Assembly: GCA_041390465.1 (NCBI GenBank)
Contig: JAWKPW010000003.1
Span: 1-64,000 of the forward strand
Direction of reading: 5' to 3'
DNA: 64,000 nt
From: JAABRU01 sp041390465
GTDB lineage: Bacteria; Desulfobacterota; Desulfobacteria; Desulfobacterales; Desulfococcaceae
Positions 17,138 to 25,992 of this stretch are shown here, one piece after another. The position numbers and the translations under genes are program-made. Positions within the stretch are counted from its first letter, which is position 1. The number at the start of each line of letters is the position of its first letter. The notes under the pieces are model-generated. The model was given only the letters and a program-made list of their open reading frames with translations, was not told the DNA's origin and made no database searches.

Positions 17138-19207
17138 TTACCATCTTTTCCCCAGCCGGATTTCTACGGTCAGAGGCTCCCCCTCAATGGTGCTGTAGGT
17201 TCCGGGAGTTTCATAATCTTCATCAGTCAGATTTCTGGCACTCACCTGCAAGTCCATGCCCGGAAGCAGAAAATCTTTTACAGTGGCAGCCGCATCCAGC
17301 AGCCATACGGATGAGCCTCCGGAACTTACGGAAAAATCCGCATCCCGCAGATAAATGAGTTTTCCGGAAGAAACATATCCCAAATTTGCGGAAAAACAGA
17401 TTCTGTCAAAGGGCTTCCATAAACCTGCAAAATTGAACAGGGTATCTGCTCCCCCTCCATAGGGATAATTGAGTTTCACATAATGGGGCTTTTGACTTCC
17501 ATCAAGTTCAACCGTTGTGTAATCATTGTAATAATAAGTTTCATCCGGCCCGCTGTTGTGGATCAGTGTCAGATTTGCACTGAAATTCAGTGCTTGCAAA
17601 GGAGAATAATTTCCCCGGATTTCCAGCCCGGAGAATTCCTGTTCATTGGGTTCGGAAAGTCCGGCATAGAGATCTTCCATCACATGATCCGCGATCTTGC
17701 TCCAGAATCCGCAGATTTCAGCGCCCCATTTGTCAGAAGGGCGCCAGCCAGCCAGAAGATTGATGCTCTGAATGTTTTCCGGATCTGAAATCCGGTTTTC
17801 CTGCAACTGCTTGGCAAAGGGTGTGCGATACGCGGTTCCATACAGCAGTTTCACTATCCATTCCTCTGAGGGATTCCAGGAAACGCCGGCAGACAGACTG
17901 GTTCTGTCTTTGTAGGAATCATGATTGTCATAGCGAAGCCCCAGCCATGCCTCCATATTTCCGAAACGGTGGCTGTATTGACCGAATGCGGACCAGAGTC
18001 GGGTGTCATAATCTGTCTGATCCGGTGGCAGAGGCAGCAGAGATTCATTCTCAGGTTTGAGATAGTCCGGCAGATAACCGTTCCATATCAGCGCATCATC
18101 AATCTGTTTTTCCCGCCAGGACATGCCTCCGGTGAACAGTCCGCTTCCGGCTAAAAAGGATCGGTCGTAAATCAGTTCACCGTAAACCGTGCTTTCCTTT
18201 TGCGTAAAAGACTGATCAATGATCTGATGTTCATCCTTCATGCTCTGCCATGTGCCGGTCAGCCGGATACCGGAAAGATGGTCAATGGATTTTTTCGCCT
18301 CCACCTTGATGATGGCCAGAGGATTGTCTCTTGTTTCCCGCCAGCTCAGATTATCCTCTTCAATAATCATGGCATAGGCACGGCGGTTATCCGCAATCCG
18401 TGCACTCACCGTAAGCCAGTTTTCATAGGAAAAACGGCCTGATGCCTCAATATGACGGGAAGTTCCGGGCCATTGTGAACCATAGCGATCTTCCACATCC
18501 ACAGCATTTTCCCCATCTCCCCAGAATCTCACCACATTGGATCGGGTATCATCCAGATTTCCTTCCTGGCCGCTTAGGGAAAGAAAAGCATCCCAGCGTC
18601 CCCTGTCATGTCCCATATTCAGATAAAATCCCCTCTGATCTCCGGGATATCCGTACATGATTTCGCTTTCCGCACCGCTGAGGTCTTTTCCGCTCATGGG
18701 AACAATATTGACAATACCGGCAAACGCATCCGGCCCCCACAATACAGAACCGGGCCCTCGGATGATTTCAATGCGTTTCACTCCGGCCAGAGACAGATCG
18801 TTGTCCATGGGATGAAAGGATTTGCTCAAATCCGAAGACAGGGGAACCGTATCATAGAGAAAAAGCACAGAATCCGGTATGCCGCGCAGATAAGGCTGGG
18901 TTCCCCATTCCTTCTGCGCCATATAAAAACCCGGAACTTTTTTCAGAACATCCGCAAGCCGATTATCCCCGGATTCCCTCATCTCTTTTTTCGTAACCAC
19001 CTGGGCAACAGCCGGAGCCTGCCATGCGCTTTCCTCCCTGCGGGAGGCTATGCTCAGCACATCCAGTTTTTCTCCCACAAACATCAGCATGGTGTCTTCA
19101 TCATGCTGGCCCGAACCGGAAATATCAGTTGCCCGGGCCATTGATACATACACCTGCCCGACAAGCAGGACTGTCAGGCAAAGAATCGGAAATGTGCGGT
19201 AAGTCAT
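17138..19207 (-). CDS. TonB-dependent outer-membrane receptor
   Basis: Outer-membrane gated channel for scarce ligands. The start at 19207 is chosen because AAGGAC precedes it and a clear signal peptide follows (MTYRTFPILCLTVLLVGQVY to SMARA). The plug domain spans roughly residues 45-165 (VVTKKEMRESGDNRLADVLKKVPG..., IEIIRGPGSVLWGPDAFAGIVNIV). A 22-strand type barrel ends in NLTDEDYETPGTYSTIEGEP and a C-terminal tryptophan. With about 690 residues it is of BtuB/FepA size. It follows a sigma-54 response regulator gene in the same direction, which suggests that the two-component system controls it. The ligand cannot be told from sequence; iron chelates, cobalamin or other nutrients are possible. 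Confidence 0.92.
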   Translation of the reverse strand: MTYRTFPILCLTVLLVGQVYVSMARATDISGSGQHDEDTMLMFVGEKLDVLSIASRREESAWQAPAVAQVVTKKEMRESGDNRLADVLKKVPGFYMAQKEWGTQPYLRGIPDSVLFLYDTVPLSSDLSKSFHPMDNDLSLAGVKRIEIIRGPGSVLWGPDAFAGIVNIVPMSGKDLSGAESEIMYGYPGDQRGFYLNMGHDRGRWDAFLSLSGQEGNLDDTRSNVVRFWGDGENAVDVEDRYGSQWPGTSRHIEASGRFSYENWLTVSARIADNRRAYAMIIEEDNLSWRETRDNPLAIIKVEAKKSIDHLSGIRLTGTWQSMKDEHQIIDQSFTQKESTVYGELIYDRSFLAGSGLFTGGMSWREKQIDDALIWNGYLPDYLKPENESLLPLPPDQTDYDTRLWSAFGQYSHRFGNMEAWLGLRYDNHDSYKDRTSLSAGVSWNPSEEWIVKLLYGTAYRTPFAKQLQENRISDPENIQSINLLAGWRPSDKWGAEICGFWSKIADHVMEDLYAGLSEPNEQEFSGLEIRGNYSPLQALNFSANLTLIHNSGPDETYYYNDYTTVELDGSQKPHYVKLNYPYGGGADTLFNFAGLWKPFDRICFSANLGYVSSGKLIYLRDADFSVSSGGSSVWLLDAAATVKDFLLPGMDLQVSARNLTDEDYETPGTYSTIEGEPLTVEIRLGKRW

Positions 19208-19247
19208 ATTGTCCTTGATTATTTCAAAAAAATAGGTACTATCCATT

Positions 19248-19274
19248 GCAGCACAAGCTGGAAACTTGTGCTGC
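19248..19274. terminator. Hairpin after the response regulator gene
   Basis: GCAGCACAAG and CTTGTGCTGC pair perfectly around seven bases, directly after the regulator stop on the minus strand. A T7 run flanks it only on the plus-strand side, so for the minus-strand genes it may instead be a partial terminator or leader structure of the receptor gene. Confidence 0.5.
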
Positions 19275-19279
19275 TTTTT

Positions 19280-20656
19280 TTATCCCTGCTTCATCAGCAC
19301 CCGGAACTTCGCACGGGTCAGTCCCAGCAGTTTTGCAGCCGCGCTCTGGTTGTTTCCAGCCATTTCCATCGCCTGCCTGACCAAATCATTTTCCAGGTCT
19401 TCCCATACAATTCCCTCCGGTGGAAGTCTGAATTTCCCCTGATTCTGACAGGGCGGGGAAGATGTGTTCAGGAATGACAGGGTTTCTCCGCTGATTTTTC
19501 CTGTATTTCCCGCAAGAATCACAGCCCGTTCCAAAGCATTTGCCAGTTCCCGGACATTTCCGGGCCAGGAATATTTCATCAGCACACGGATGGCGGATTC
19601 ATCCAGTTTCAGATTGGCAGATTCCATCCGTTTGAGAAAGTATTGGCACAGAGGAACCACATCCTCCATCCGTTCCCTCAGCGGAGGGGGATAAAGCGGA
19701 AACACATTGATCCGGTAATAGAGATCATTGCGGAATTCGCCCTCTTCCACCCGCTGGGCAAGTTTCCGGTTTGTGGCGCAGATGAAACGCACATCCACAG
19801 GAATCTCCTCATTTCCGCCCACCCGCTGTATTTTTTTCTCCTGCAGGGCGCGCAGCATTTTTGCCTGTGCTTCCAAAGGCAAATCTCCGATTTCATCCAG
19901 AAACAGAGTTCCTCCGGACGCGTATTCAAATTTCCCCTCCGCTTTTCTGTCAGCGCCTGTGAATGCGCCTTTTTCATGTCCGAACAGTTCAGATTCCACC
20001 AGATTGGCGGAAATCGCGGCACAGTTGACCGGCACAAATTTTTTTTCCCTGCGTGCACTCATGCGGTGAATGTATTTTGCCAGCAGTTCCTTTCCGGTTC
20101 CGGATTCGCCGCTGATGAGAACCGCTGAATCTGTCTGCGCCACCCTTTGGGCAAGCTCCATGACAGATTTCATTGCAGCAGATGCATAAATGATTTCATC
20201 CTTTTTTTCCGCATGCTTCAGCCTCTGCTTCAGCTCCCTGTTTTCCGACAGCACACGGGAAAGTTCCAGGGTTCTTTCCACTGTCAGCAGAATCCGGGCT
20301 TCCTCAAAGGGTTTGGTGATATAATCAGCAGCGCCGGTGCGCATGGCATCCACTGCTGAGTCTACTGTTGCAAAAGCCGTGATAAACACCACAGGACACG
20401 GGATTTGCTCTTCTTTTATTCTTGCCAGCAGTTGCAGTCCGTCCATGCGGGGCATCTTGATGTCACTGATAACCATGTCAAAGGATTTCTGTGAAATCAT
20501 GTTCCAGGCTTCCTGCCCATCCCCGGCCTGAGCTACGGCATAGCCCTTTCTTTCCAGCATAATGGAAAGCAGATGCCGCATTTTTTTTTCATCATCCACA
20601 ATCAGGATTTGGGGGCCAGGGGTCAGGGAACAGGGACTGGAGGATACAGAATTCAT
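19280..20656 (-). CDS. NtrC-type sigma-54 response regulator
   Basis: A 458-residue activator. The receiver domain (about residues 15-130) has IVDDEKK and the phospho-acceptor in MVISDIKMPRMDG. The AAA+ domain has Walker A GESGTGKE, the sigma-54 contact loop GAFTGA and Walker B GGTLFLDEIGDL. The C-terminal Fis-type helix-turn-helix ends in NNQSAAAKLLGLTRAKFRVLMK. The start at 20656 has GGAG eight bases upstream and overlaps the preceding stop as ATGA. The first dozen residues (NSVSSSPCSLTPGPQ) come from a C/G-rich low-complexity stretch like that near 21040. It is likely phosphorylated by the kinase encoded just upstream. Confidence 0.95.
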   Translation of the reverse strand: MNSVSSSPCSLTPGPQILIVDDEKKMRHLLSIMLERKGYAVAQAGDGQEAWNMISQKSFDMVISDIKMPRMDGLQLLARIKEEQIPCPVVFITAFATVDSAVDAMRTGAADYITKPFEEARILLTVERTLELSRVLSENRELKQRLKHAEKKDEIIYASAAMKSVMELAQRVAQTDSAVLISGESGTGKELLAKYIHRMSARREKKFVPVNCAAISANLVESELFGHEKGAFTGADRKAEGKFEYASGGTLFLDEIGDLPLEAQAKMLRALQEKKIQRVGGNEEIPVDVRFICATNRKLAQRVEEGEFRNDLYYRINVFPLYPPPLRERMEDVVPLCQYFLKRMESANLKLDESAIRVLMKYSWPGNVRELANALERAVILAGNTGKISGETLSFLNTSSPPCQNQGKFRLPPEGIVWEDLENDLVRQAMEMAGNNQSAAAKLLGLTRAKFRVLMKQG

Positions 20657-21015
20657 ATTTTTTTCTCCAATGAACAACGTAACGCATACAGCATACGGTT
20701 TATTTCTCCTGTTTTGCACAAAAGTTCTTCGATCACATTTTGCTGCGAGTATCCGAGATACCGGGAAATCTGCAAATGGGTTTCCAGTTCAGCCAGAGAA
20801 CCGCAGGCAATTGACAGATGATGCAAAAATTCCTTTGTATATTTTCGGGCATGTCCTTCGGCAATATTTGCAGGAATGGATACCGCCAAGCGTCTAAGCT
20901 GACTGGTAAGACCATATGATTCACTCCGTGGAAAATTTTCACTCAGTCTGTAACAATCCACAACAAGCGACATGCTTTTATTCCATACCTCCAAATCACG
21001 ATAACTCCTAATCAT
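20653..21015 (-). CDS. Four-helix bundle protein, S23 / intervening-sequence type
   Basis: A 120-residue all-helical protein of the S23/IVP family: SYRDLEVWNKSMSLVVDCY, then FPRSESYGLTSQLRRLAVSIPANIAEG and KEFLHHLSIACGSLAELETHL. Family members are encoded in 23S rRNA intervening sequences or as free accessory genes, and their fold resembles the Avd protein of diversity-generating retroelements; their function is unclear. Here the gene sits between a histidine kinase and its regulator. It has a four-base overlap with the regulator and is preceded by G-rich heptamer-like repeats at 21014-21066, so it looks like an inserted unit. Confidence 0.9.
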   Translation of the reverse strand: MIRSYRDLEVWNKSMSLVVDCYRLSENFPRSESYGLTSQLRRLAVSIPANIAEGHARKYTKEFLHHLSIACGSLAELETHLQISRYLGYSQQNVIEELLCKTGEINRMLYALRCSLEKKI

Positions 21016-21066
21016 CCCCTAACCCCCAAATCCCAACCCCTAACCCCCCAGTCCCTATCCCCTTCC
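21014..21066. repeat. C/G-rich degenerate tandem repeat
   Basis: On the plus strand it reads as variants of CCCTAACC / CCCAACC / CCCAGTCCC. The kinase ends in it (LPLGRG) and the four-helix gene starts in it. A related stretch lies at 20608-20640 (GGGGGCCAGGGGTCAGGG), on the other side of the four-helix gene and inside the start of the regulator. Confidence 0.7.
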
Positions 21067-22440
21067 CAGCGGGAGTTCAACCCGGAACACCGCTCCTCCC
21101 TCTTTCCTGTTTTCCGCGGTGATTTTCCCCTGATGAGCGCCAACCACCTGCGCGGCAAATGCAAGCCCCAGTCCGGTTCCTGTGGCACGGGTGGTGAAAA
21201 AGGGTTCAAAGATTTTCTGCATGTTTTCTTCCGGAATGCCCGGCCCCTGATCCCGGATTTCCATATGCCATGTATTCTGATCAGAGAAAGCCTTTACCGC
21301 AACTATGCCCAGTTGTTCATTGGCCTCAATCGCGTTTTTCAGCACATTGCCAACAGCCCGCATAAGCAAATCCGGATCTGCATCGGCAATGCAGGGATTT
21401 TCCGGAATATCCAATATGAATTCCAGTGAGAAATCAACGATCTGGATTTCAAAACGGTCTGTGCATTCCCGCAGCATCGCGTTCAGATCTGTTTCGCGGA
21501 AAGCGGGCAGCGCGGGTCTGGCAAAAACAAGAAATTCCTCAATCAGATGGTTCAGTCTTTGAATTTCATCTTCGATATACAGGATCATGGTGTTTTCCGA
21601 ACTGTTTTCCACATCCTGCTTCAGAATATCCAGAGAACTTTTGATGATGCCCAAAGGGTTTTTGAATTCATGGGCTATCATCAGGGAAAATTCACCCATG
21701 CGGGCCAGAGTTTTCTGGCGGATCATTTCCTCATTCGCTCGTTTGAGGGCTGCCTGACTTTCCTGCAGGGAATCCAGCATGGCATTGAAGGAAAGAGCAA
21801 GCTCCCGCGTTTCCGGCAAATTTCCCGGTGTTACGCGCAAATCCGGATTGCCTGCCGCAACCTCGCGTGCAGCCGCAGCCAGCCGTGTCACCGGCAGGGA
21901 AAGGGAACGGGAGATAAAATAAAAGATCAGAACGCTGAGTCCGGAAAGTCCGAGAGTGAGCCAGAGAAAACGCACCTTCATCACAGCCAGCAGTCTGCCG
22001 ATTCCCTCTGTGGTATAATCAATGCGGACTCTGCCGATGATTCTTTCCTCTTCAGCACTGCCCATATTCCAGGGAAATTCTTTGGATTTTTTCACTGTCA
22101 CCGGCACTTCCACCACAGAAAGCGGTCCGATATTTTCGCGGGAGACATCTGCAAGAATTTCATCGGATTCATTGAAAATGATGACTTTCACCACATCCTT
22201 TTCCGAAAGAAGGTTTTCTGCCTGCCGTTTGAGCATGGCCCGCTGATCGATGAGAATTCCCAGTTCCGAGTTCAACGCCAGATACTTGGCTAGAAACTGA
22301 ATCCCGTTTTCAAACCGGGACTGGACAAACTCATGGGTGATATTTCTGGCCATGTATCCCAGTGTAAATGTGGTTGCGATGATGAGAATGACACCGGTCA
22401 GCAGCAGCCGGAAATGAATGCCTGCACGTTTCATCTTCAT
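21055..22440 (-). CDS. Membrane histidine kinase
   Basis: A 461-residue sensor kinase. It has a TM helix at about 11-30, a periplasmic domain of about 130 residues with no obvious named fold, a second TM helix (WLTLGLSGLSVLIFYFI), a HAMP linker and a short coiled coil. The H-box is MIAHEFKNPLG (phospho-accepting His), followed by the N box NVLKNAIEA and G boxes DQGPGIP and TGTGLGLA. It overlaps the preceding substrate-binding protein gene by four bases (ATGA). It is paired with the sigma-54 regulator downstream, with the four-helix gene between them. A sensing role together with the periplasmic binding protein is inferred from order alone. Confidence 0.94.
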   Translation of the reverse strand: MKMKRAGIHFRLLLTGVILIIATTFTLGYMARNITHEFVQSRFENGIQFLAKYLALNSELGILIDQRAMLKRQAENLLSEKDVVKVIIFNESDEILADVSRENIGPLSVVEVPVTVKKSKEFPWNMGSAEEERIIGRVRIDYTTEGIGRLLAVMKVRFLWLTLGLSGLSVLIFYFISRSLSLPVTRLAAAAREVAAGNPDLRVTPGNLPETRELALSFNAMLDSLQESQAALKRANEEMIRQKTLARMGEFSLMIAHEFKNPLGIIKSSLDILKQDVENSSENTMILYIEDEIQRLNHLIEEFLVFARPALPAFRETDLNAMLRECTDRFEIQIVDFSLEFILDIPENPCIADADPDLLMRAVGNVLKNAIEANEQLGIVAVKAFSDQNTWHMEIRDQGPGIPEENMQKIFEPFFTTRATGTGLGLAFAAQVVGAHQGKITAENRKEGGAVFRVELPLGRG

Positions 22441-23369
22441 GGTTTCACTGTTTTTTTGTCTTTGTCATCATACACTGTCCCCAGTTTCCTGAGAACGCCT
22501 TCATTCAGCCATATCTGAAAGGCCGGGGAAATTTCCGGACAGTATTTTTCATGCAGAGTTTTTGCTGCCAGATTCCCGGTCTGCCTGCCCAGTTCTTTGT
22601 AATCAAAAATAAAACTCATGACTGCCCCGGATTCCCAGAAAAAACGGTTGTAACCGATCACAGGAATCTTTCTCAGCAGGGCCTCTTTGATGATATAGGC
22701 AATGATACTTTCGGAAATAATGGTCCGGTCCGGAATCATCCACAGACAGTCCACTTTTTCCCAGTTTTTTTCAAGCACCTGCGGAATTTCCTTGCGGGAA
22801 AAGACCTCCAGGGGAAGCAGGGAAAAAGAAGTGCTGCTTTCATACCGGGAAGCCACTTCAAAAAAATCATGATTATGCTGGGGATCAAAAAGAAGTCCCA
22901 CACGGCGAATTTTCGGCAGGGTTTTTGCAATTTCCATCAATTGCACATCAGCCGGAATGCTCATGGATACACCGCAGGGAGCATCCGGCGCTTCGGGAAG
23001 CTGCCGGGGATGCAGCACCATGGTATAGAGCAGCCGCATATTCTGATTCCGAAATTCAGACCAGATAAAACGGGATGCCTCAGGGCCCACAGCAACAAGA
23101 TCCTGAAAATGATCCCGGTCAATTCTGTCTTTGAGAATTTCCCTTTGTTTTTCCGGATAATTTTCCAGAAAAAACACAGTGGAGCGCATACCGTTTTCCT
23201 GCAGAACCGACTGAATGCCCTCCACAGCCTCGGCATAGGGTTTGATGTTGAGAGAAACAATCACTCCAATATCTTTGAGAGTTTCTGCTCTGCCTGTCAG
23301 GGGATGAATGAATACCGGAAGAATGAGCAGGAGAATCAGAAACCAAATCATGTATTCCTGTTTTTTCAT
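22437..23369 (-). CDS. Periplasmic substrate-binding protein (ABC_sub_bind type)
   Basis: A 310-residue protein with a signal peptide (MIWFLILLLILPVFIHPLTG, cleavage after GRA). The fold is that of the PF04392/TrpX-like family: IGVIVSLNIKPYAEAVEGIQ, the central LVAVGPEASRFIW, RRVGLLFDPQHN and a C-terminal DYKELGRQTGNLAAKTL. No ABC permease or ATPase gene is near. The gene is instead coupled to the histidine kinase by a four-base overlap. The simplest reading is a ligand-sensing partner of the kinase rather than a transporter part. The ligand is unknown. Confidence 0.85.
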   Translation of the reverse strand: MKKQEYMIWFLILLLILPVFIHPLTGRAETLKDIGVIVSLNIKPYAEAVEGIQSVLQENGMRSTVFFLENYPEKQREILKDRIDRDHFQDLVAVGPEASRFIWSEFRNQNMRLLYTMVLHPRQLPEAPDAPCGVSMSIPADVQLMEIAKTLPKIRRVGLLFDPQHNHDFFEVASRYESSTSFSLLPLEVFSRKEIPQVLEKNWEKVDCLWMIPDRTIISESIIAYIIKEALLRKIPVIGYNRFFWESGAVMSFIFDYKELGRQTGNLAAKTLHEKYCPEISPAFQIWLNEGVLRKLGTVYDDKDKKTVKP

Positions 23370-23494
23370 AAAAATATCAATTCTTCATGGTATTCGGAAA
23401 AGTGCCCGTCTGAAAGATTGGCAAAGAATTCAAACTCTCAAGCTTTCAATTCTGGACACGGGATAAAAAATTTCTTTCCGTTTCTGCTGTATCA

Positions 23495-23679
23495 TACCGA
23501 TTCCCCATTGAAAACATACAGACTTTCAGATAATATCATTGTGCAGGCCGGGGTGAATGCAGTGAACCCCAAAACTTTGAATTTGTTGGGGTTCGTTCCT
23601 CACCCCAACCTGCGCAGAACCCCCAAATTATTATCTTAAACACTATACTTATATTGAACAAATCAATGGCGATTCGGTA
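23495..23679. repeat. Family A element with possible target duplication
   Basis: Inverted ends ACCGATTCCCCATTGA and TCAATGGCGATTCGGT bound the unit. ATCAT lies directly outside both ends, a likely 5-bp target duplication. The core GGGGTGAATGCAGTGAACCCC and GGGGTTCGTTCCTCACCCC can form nested hairpins. It is highly similar to 9664-9852. Confidence 0.88.
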
Positions 23680-23731
23680 TCATTCAACAGATTGGATTTT
23701 TTGAAAAAACCGGTTGTTCTGAAAAACTGGC

Positions 23732-25987
23732 TTATTTATCTGCCGTTTCCGAGAAATCTGAAACGGTTTTTGCGCTGTTGACAATTCTTTCCCGAATGTC
23801 CGAGACTTTCTGCCGGAATTCTTCGGCAATGATATCCACATCATCGGAATTGACAATCACCCAGGGTAATCATCAGAATCAGTTCGGTTTTGACGGATTC
23901 AATTTTGTCTTTTCCGAAAAGAAAACCGATAACCGGTATCTGACTGAGAAAGGGAACCCCGTTGACCCCTTTTCCGACTGCTCCCGCATCAGTCCGCCGA
24001 TGACAATGGTCTGTCCGTGTTTCACTGTAAGCGTTGTGGTCACTGTTCTCTCCCGGAAAGAGGGATATTTTTTGTCACCCAGTCTTTTCGGTTCCTTCTC
24101 GCTTACTCCTGTGTAATATCCATGCTTACCAGCCCCCGTTCATTGATATGGGTGTGACAGTCAGAATAATGCCGGTGTCCCGGTACTGAATGCTGGTCTG
24201 GGTTACACCGTTTGTCCGGAATCATACAGATATTCCGTTGGCAACCGGTATCTGGTCCGTAACGTGAATGGATGCCTCCTTGCTGTCCGAGGCCAGCAGC
24301 ACAGGAGCGGAAAGCACATTGAGATCATTTTGGAAGCCAGCGCGGAAAATTCAGCCCACCATCGTTCATCTCCCACTTTGAATTTCAGTCCGCTGTTTCC
24401 CCAGTTCCGGTCAGCAGAGACAGTCCCTTCTCCCAGGGATTTGTCATAGGACCATTCCATTCCCAGTTCATCTCTTTGTTATCCAGCGAAATTCTTGCGA
24501 TAATCACTTCTATCAGCACCTGCCGGGCAGCACGTCAATGCGCCGCAGAATTTTAATAAGATGATAATCTGAGGGAACCGCCTCAATAAGCAGGGCATTG
24601 CGGGTTTTGTCCGCAATAATCCGGACATCGCCCTGCAGGGTTCCGGAAGCAGTTTTCTGATCTGTTTTCTGCTCTGTCCGGGTATCACTTTTGGATTGCT
24701 CTGTTTTGGATTCCTTTTTCTCTGTTGCGGACTTGGACGGGGTAAAGAGATTGGGCAGAGTTTTATCCTTTCTTCGGATTTGGCAGAACTGCTCTTTGTT
24801 CCCTGATGCGACCTTCCGGTGAAAACGGTGTTGAGAAGATCACTGATTTCCTTGGCCTCCCCGTTTTTCACGGAATAGACATAGATGCGGGGTTCCGCAC
24901 TGTCACTGGGCAGATCAATCTGACGGAGAAAATTTTCCAATGTGTCAAAAGCAGCGGGATCCGAACTTACTGCCAGAATTTTGTTGAGACGGGCAATGGG
25001 AATCACCCGGAAATTTTTGTCCTCCCCTTTTCCGTATACCGCAAAGATCTCTGTCAGCAGTTTGGCGGCCTCTTCCGCATCCATGTATGCAAGGGAATAA
25101 AAACGGTGCATGAGGGTCTGAAACATGTCAATGTCAAAGGAAGTGACAAGCTTGAGCACTTTTTGCACATTGTCATTGCGATCCACCACCACAATGCTTT
25201 TGGAATCCTCATGGGTGATAATGGTTCCCTGTGCGGATACAAAGGGAACAAGCAGTTTGCTCATTTCCTGGGCTGCCATATGGCGCAGAGGAATAATCTG
25301 AATGACAATCCGTTCCTCCTGCGGAATTTCCCTGCCCTGTCGGCCGATTCGGGAATAAAGAGGCATACGGGAGGCATCTTTCATGGGTACGATTTTGTAC
25401 AGACTGCCTTCTTTCACAGCAGTCAGTCCATTGGCCTCCAGTACCTGATAAAATACGGTAAACAGATCATCTTCCTTGAGTTTTCCCGCTGTCTGCACAG
25501 TTACCGTGCCGGTGATTCCCGGATCCACCATATAATTGATATGCAGGAGTTCCGCCATGGTGCGGATGACTTCATAGAGATCCGCATTGTCAAAATTGAA
25601 TACAACATCCCCTTCAGAAGAGGGATCCGATTTTCCGGCACGGGAACGGGTTGAGGGAACATGCACATCCTTTTCCCTGTAAAGAGGACTGGCTTTCACG
25701 GAAACATTTCCTGCATCCTGCGGCACAGGAGGCGTCTGTTTTTCCGCTTTTGCAGCATCCTCTGCGGGTTTGTCAGCCGGAAAAACGGAAACCGCATCGG
25801 CCTGTTTTCCGCTTTCGTACCGGAAATCCACATAGCCGTCGGCCTCTTCCGGGCTGGTGTCAAGATGCATTCTGCCCCAGCTTTCGGGCTTTTCAGCAAT
25901 ATCTCTGATTGGGGGGGGAGCATCCGCACATCCGGAAAACAGGAATCCCAAAAGAATACAAACAGCAATACATTGAAAAAATTTCAT
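23732..25987 (-). pseudogene. gspD: Type II secretion secretin, 3' half frameshifted
   Basis: The outer-membrane secretin ring of type II secretion. From 25987 it shows a lipoprotein signal (LFSGCADAPPP), a variable linker, the N0 domain (VVFNFDNADLYEVIRTMAELLHINYMVDP) and N1-N3 domains (VYSVKNGEAKEISDLLNTVF). From about 24790 the expected secretin core keeps changing frame: TLPNLFTPSK, then ADKTRNALLIEAVPSDYHLI, and RIDVLPRQVLIEVIIARISL in others. Readable pieces of the barrel follow to 23732, including GQTIVIGGLMREQS, VNGVPFLSQIPVIGFLFG and KTELILMIT. Without indels the protein would be about 750 residues. More than six one-base changes lie within 1 kb, while the N-terminal half is clean. 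Confidence 0.88.
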
Positions 25988-25992
25988 TTGGC

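Noticed and set aside
21014..21066. CRISPR-like array
   Set aside because: The repeat units are short, unequal and adjacent with no spacers; no cas gene is near.
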